From contig CAKMQO010000189.1 in NCBI GenBank assembly GCA_927911695.1, forward strand, positions 1-5,177: a stretch of 5,177 nt of DNA, given 5' to 3'. The stretch's first letter is position 1. Each line of letters starts with the position of its first letter. Made by a program: the position numbers and the translations under genes. This document shows, one piece after another, positions 4,887 through 5,177 of the stretch. Below the pieces are notes generated by a model. It ran no database searches, was not told the DNA's origin, and worked only from the letters and a program-made list of their open reading frames with translations. This DNA comes from an uncultured Gemella sp. GTDB lineage: Bacteria > Bacillota > Bacilli > Staphylococcales > Gemellaceae.

Positions 4887-5177
4887 TTAACGTACTTCTT
4901 TAATACGAGCAGCTTTACCACGTAAGTTACGTAGGTAGTATAATTTAGCACGTCTACTTTACCTTTACGTACAACTTCAATTTTTTCAACTTTTGGAGTG
5001 TGAACAGGGAATGTTCTTTCAACACCAACACCGTTTGAAATTTTACGTACAGTATAAGTAGCAGAGATTCCTCCACCACGACGTTTTGATAACTACTCCT
5101 TCGAATTGTTGGATACGCTCACGTCCACCTTCAACGATACGAACGTGTACTCTTACTGTATCCCCAGCTTTAAATTC
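4887..5177 (-). CDS. rplS: 50S ribosomal protein L19, partial, with two single-base indels
   Basis: This is the C-terminal five sixths or so of L19, which sits at the 30S-50S interface. The start lies beyond the right edge. The reading begins [20 protein letters not shown] and continues [11 protein letters not shown]. One extra T in the four-T run 5084-5087 then shifts the frame. The proper continuation [20 protein letters not shown] and [17 protein letters not shown] is intact. A missing base near 4955 shifts it again, and the corrected reading is [24 protein letters not shown], stopping at 4887-4889. All the strongly conserved L19 segments are present, so the identification is secure. L19 is single-copy and normally essential, so these indels are most likely sequencing errors. 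The gene is chromosomal and marks the element's insertion site. Confidence 0.95.

Noticed and set aside
4831..4890. A precise attachment core (attR/attL)
   Set aside because: The other junction is outside the window, so no duplicated core can be shown. Only the approximate location beside rplS is supportable.

Overview
The window is AT-rich Bacillota DNA. Its right edge carries the chromosomal gene rplS (ribosomal protein L19, minus strand). Immediately beside it, ending tail to tail with rplS, lies the integrase end of an integrated mobile element that runs off the left edge. The L19 sequence is of the class Bacilli type. A Gemella-like or related low-GC host is possible, but I cannot fix the genus from one gene.

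Layout from the right: rplS (4887-5177, partial) and a bidirectional terminator (4845-4870). Then come a tyrosine integrase (3664-4805, plus), a 366-base non-coding stretch with a candidate small RNA, and a CI/Stl-like repressor (2659-3297, plus). A divergent promoter/operator region (2463-2658) follows. The leftward operon contains a Cro-like regulator (2250-2462), a 36-residue membrane peptide (2032-2142), an excisionase/MerR-like HTH protein (1772-2017), an unknown 99-residue protein (1415-1714) and a primase-helicase (1413 to beyond base 1). This int-repressor | cro-xis-primase/VapE order is that of SaPI-like phage-inducible chromosomal islands and related phage satellites. A small prophage cannot be excluded, because no packaging or structural genes lie within the window.

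How it would work (inference from order and sites): the repressor holds down the strong leftward promoter at 2539-2567, and its own promoter faces the other way. Derepression switches on the Cro-like regulator, the Xis-like protein and the replication enzyme, and the integrase then excises the element from the rplS terminus. The repressor has no recognisable S24 (LexA/CI) peptidase, so induction by a helper-phage protein is more likely than RecA-driven self-cleavage.

Sequence quality matters here. At least seven single-base indels break otherwise intact genes: four in the primase-helicase, one in the integrase and two in rplS. Most lie in homopolymers. Because rplS is normally essential, uncorrected sequencing errors are the simplest explanation, and the genes should not be called degenerate without checking.

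The most unusual non-coding features are a 29-bp direct repeat (1734-1762 and 3618-3646) and two candidate small RNAs. Because of strand orientation, the repeat gives the integrase leader and the replication-operon mRNA complementary sequences directly upstream of near-identical ribosome binding sites. The small RNAs (2177-2251 plus; 3353-3446 minus) each have an extended -10 promoter and an intrinsic terminator.
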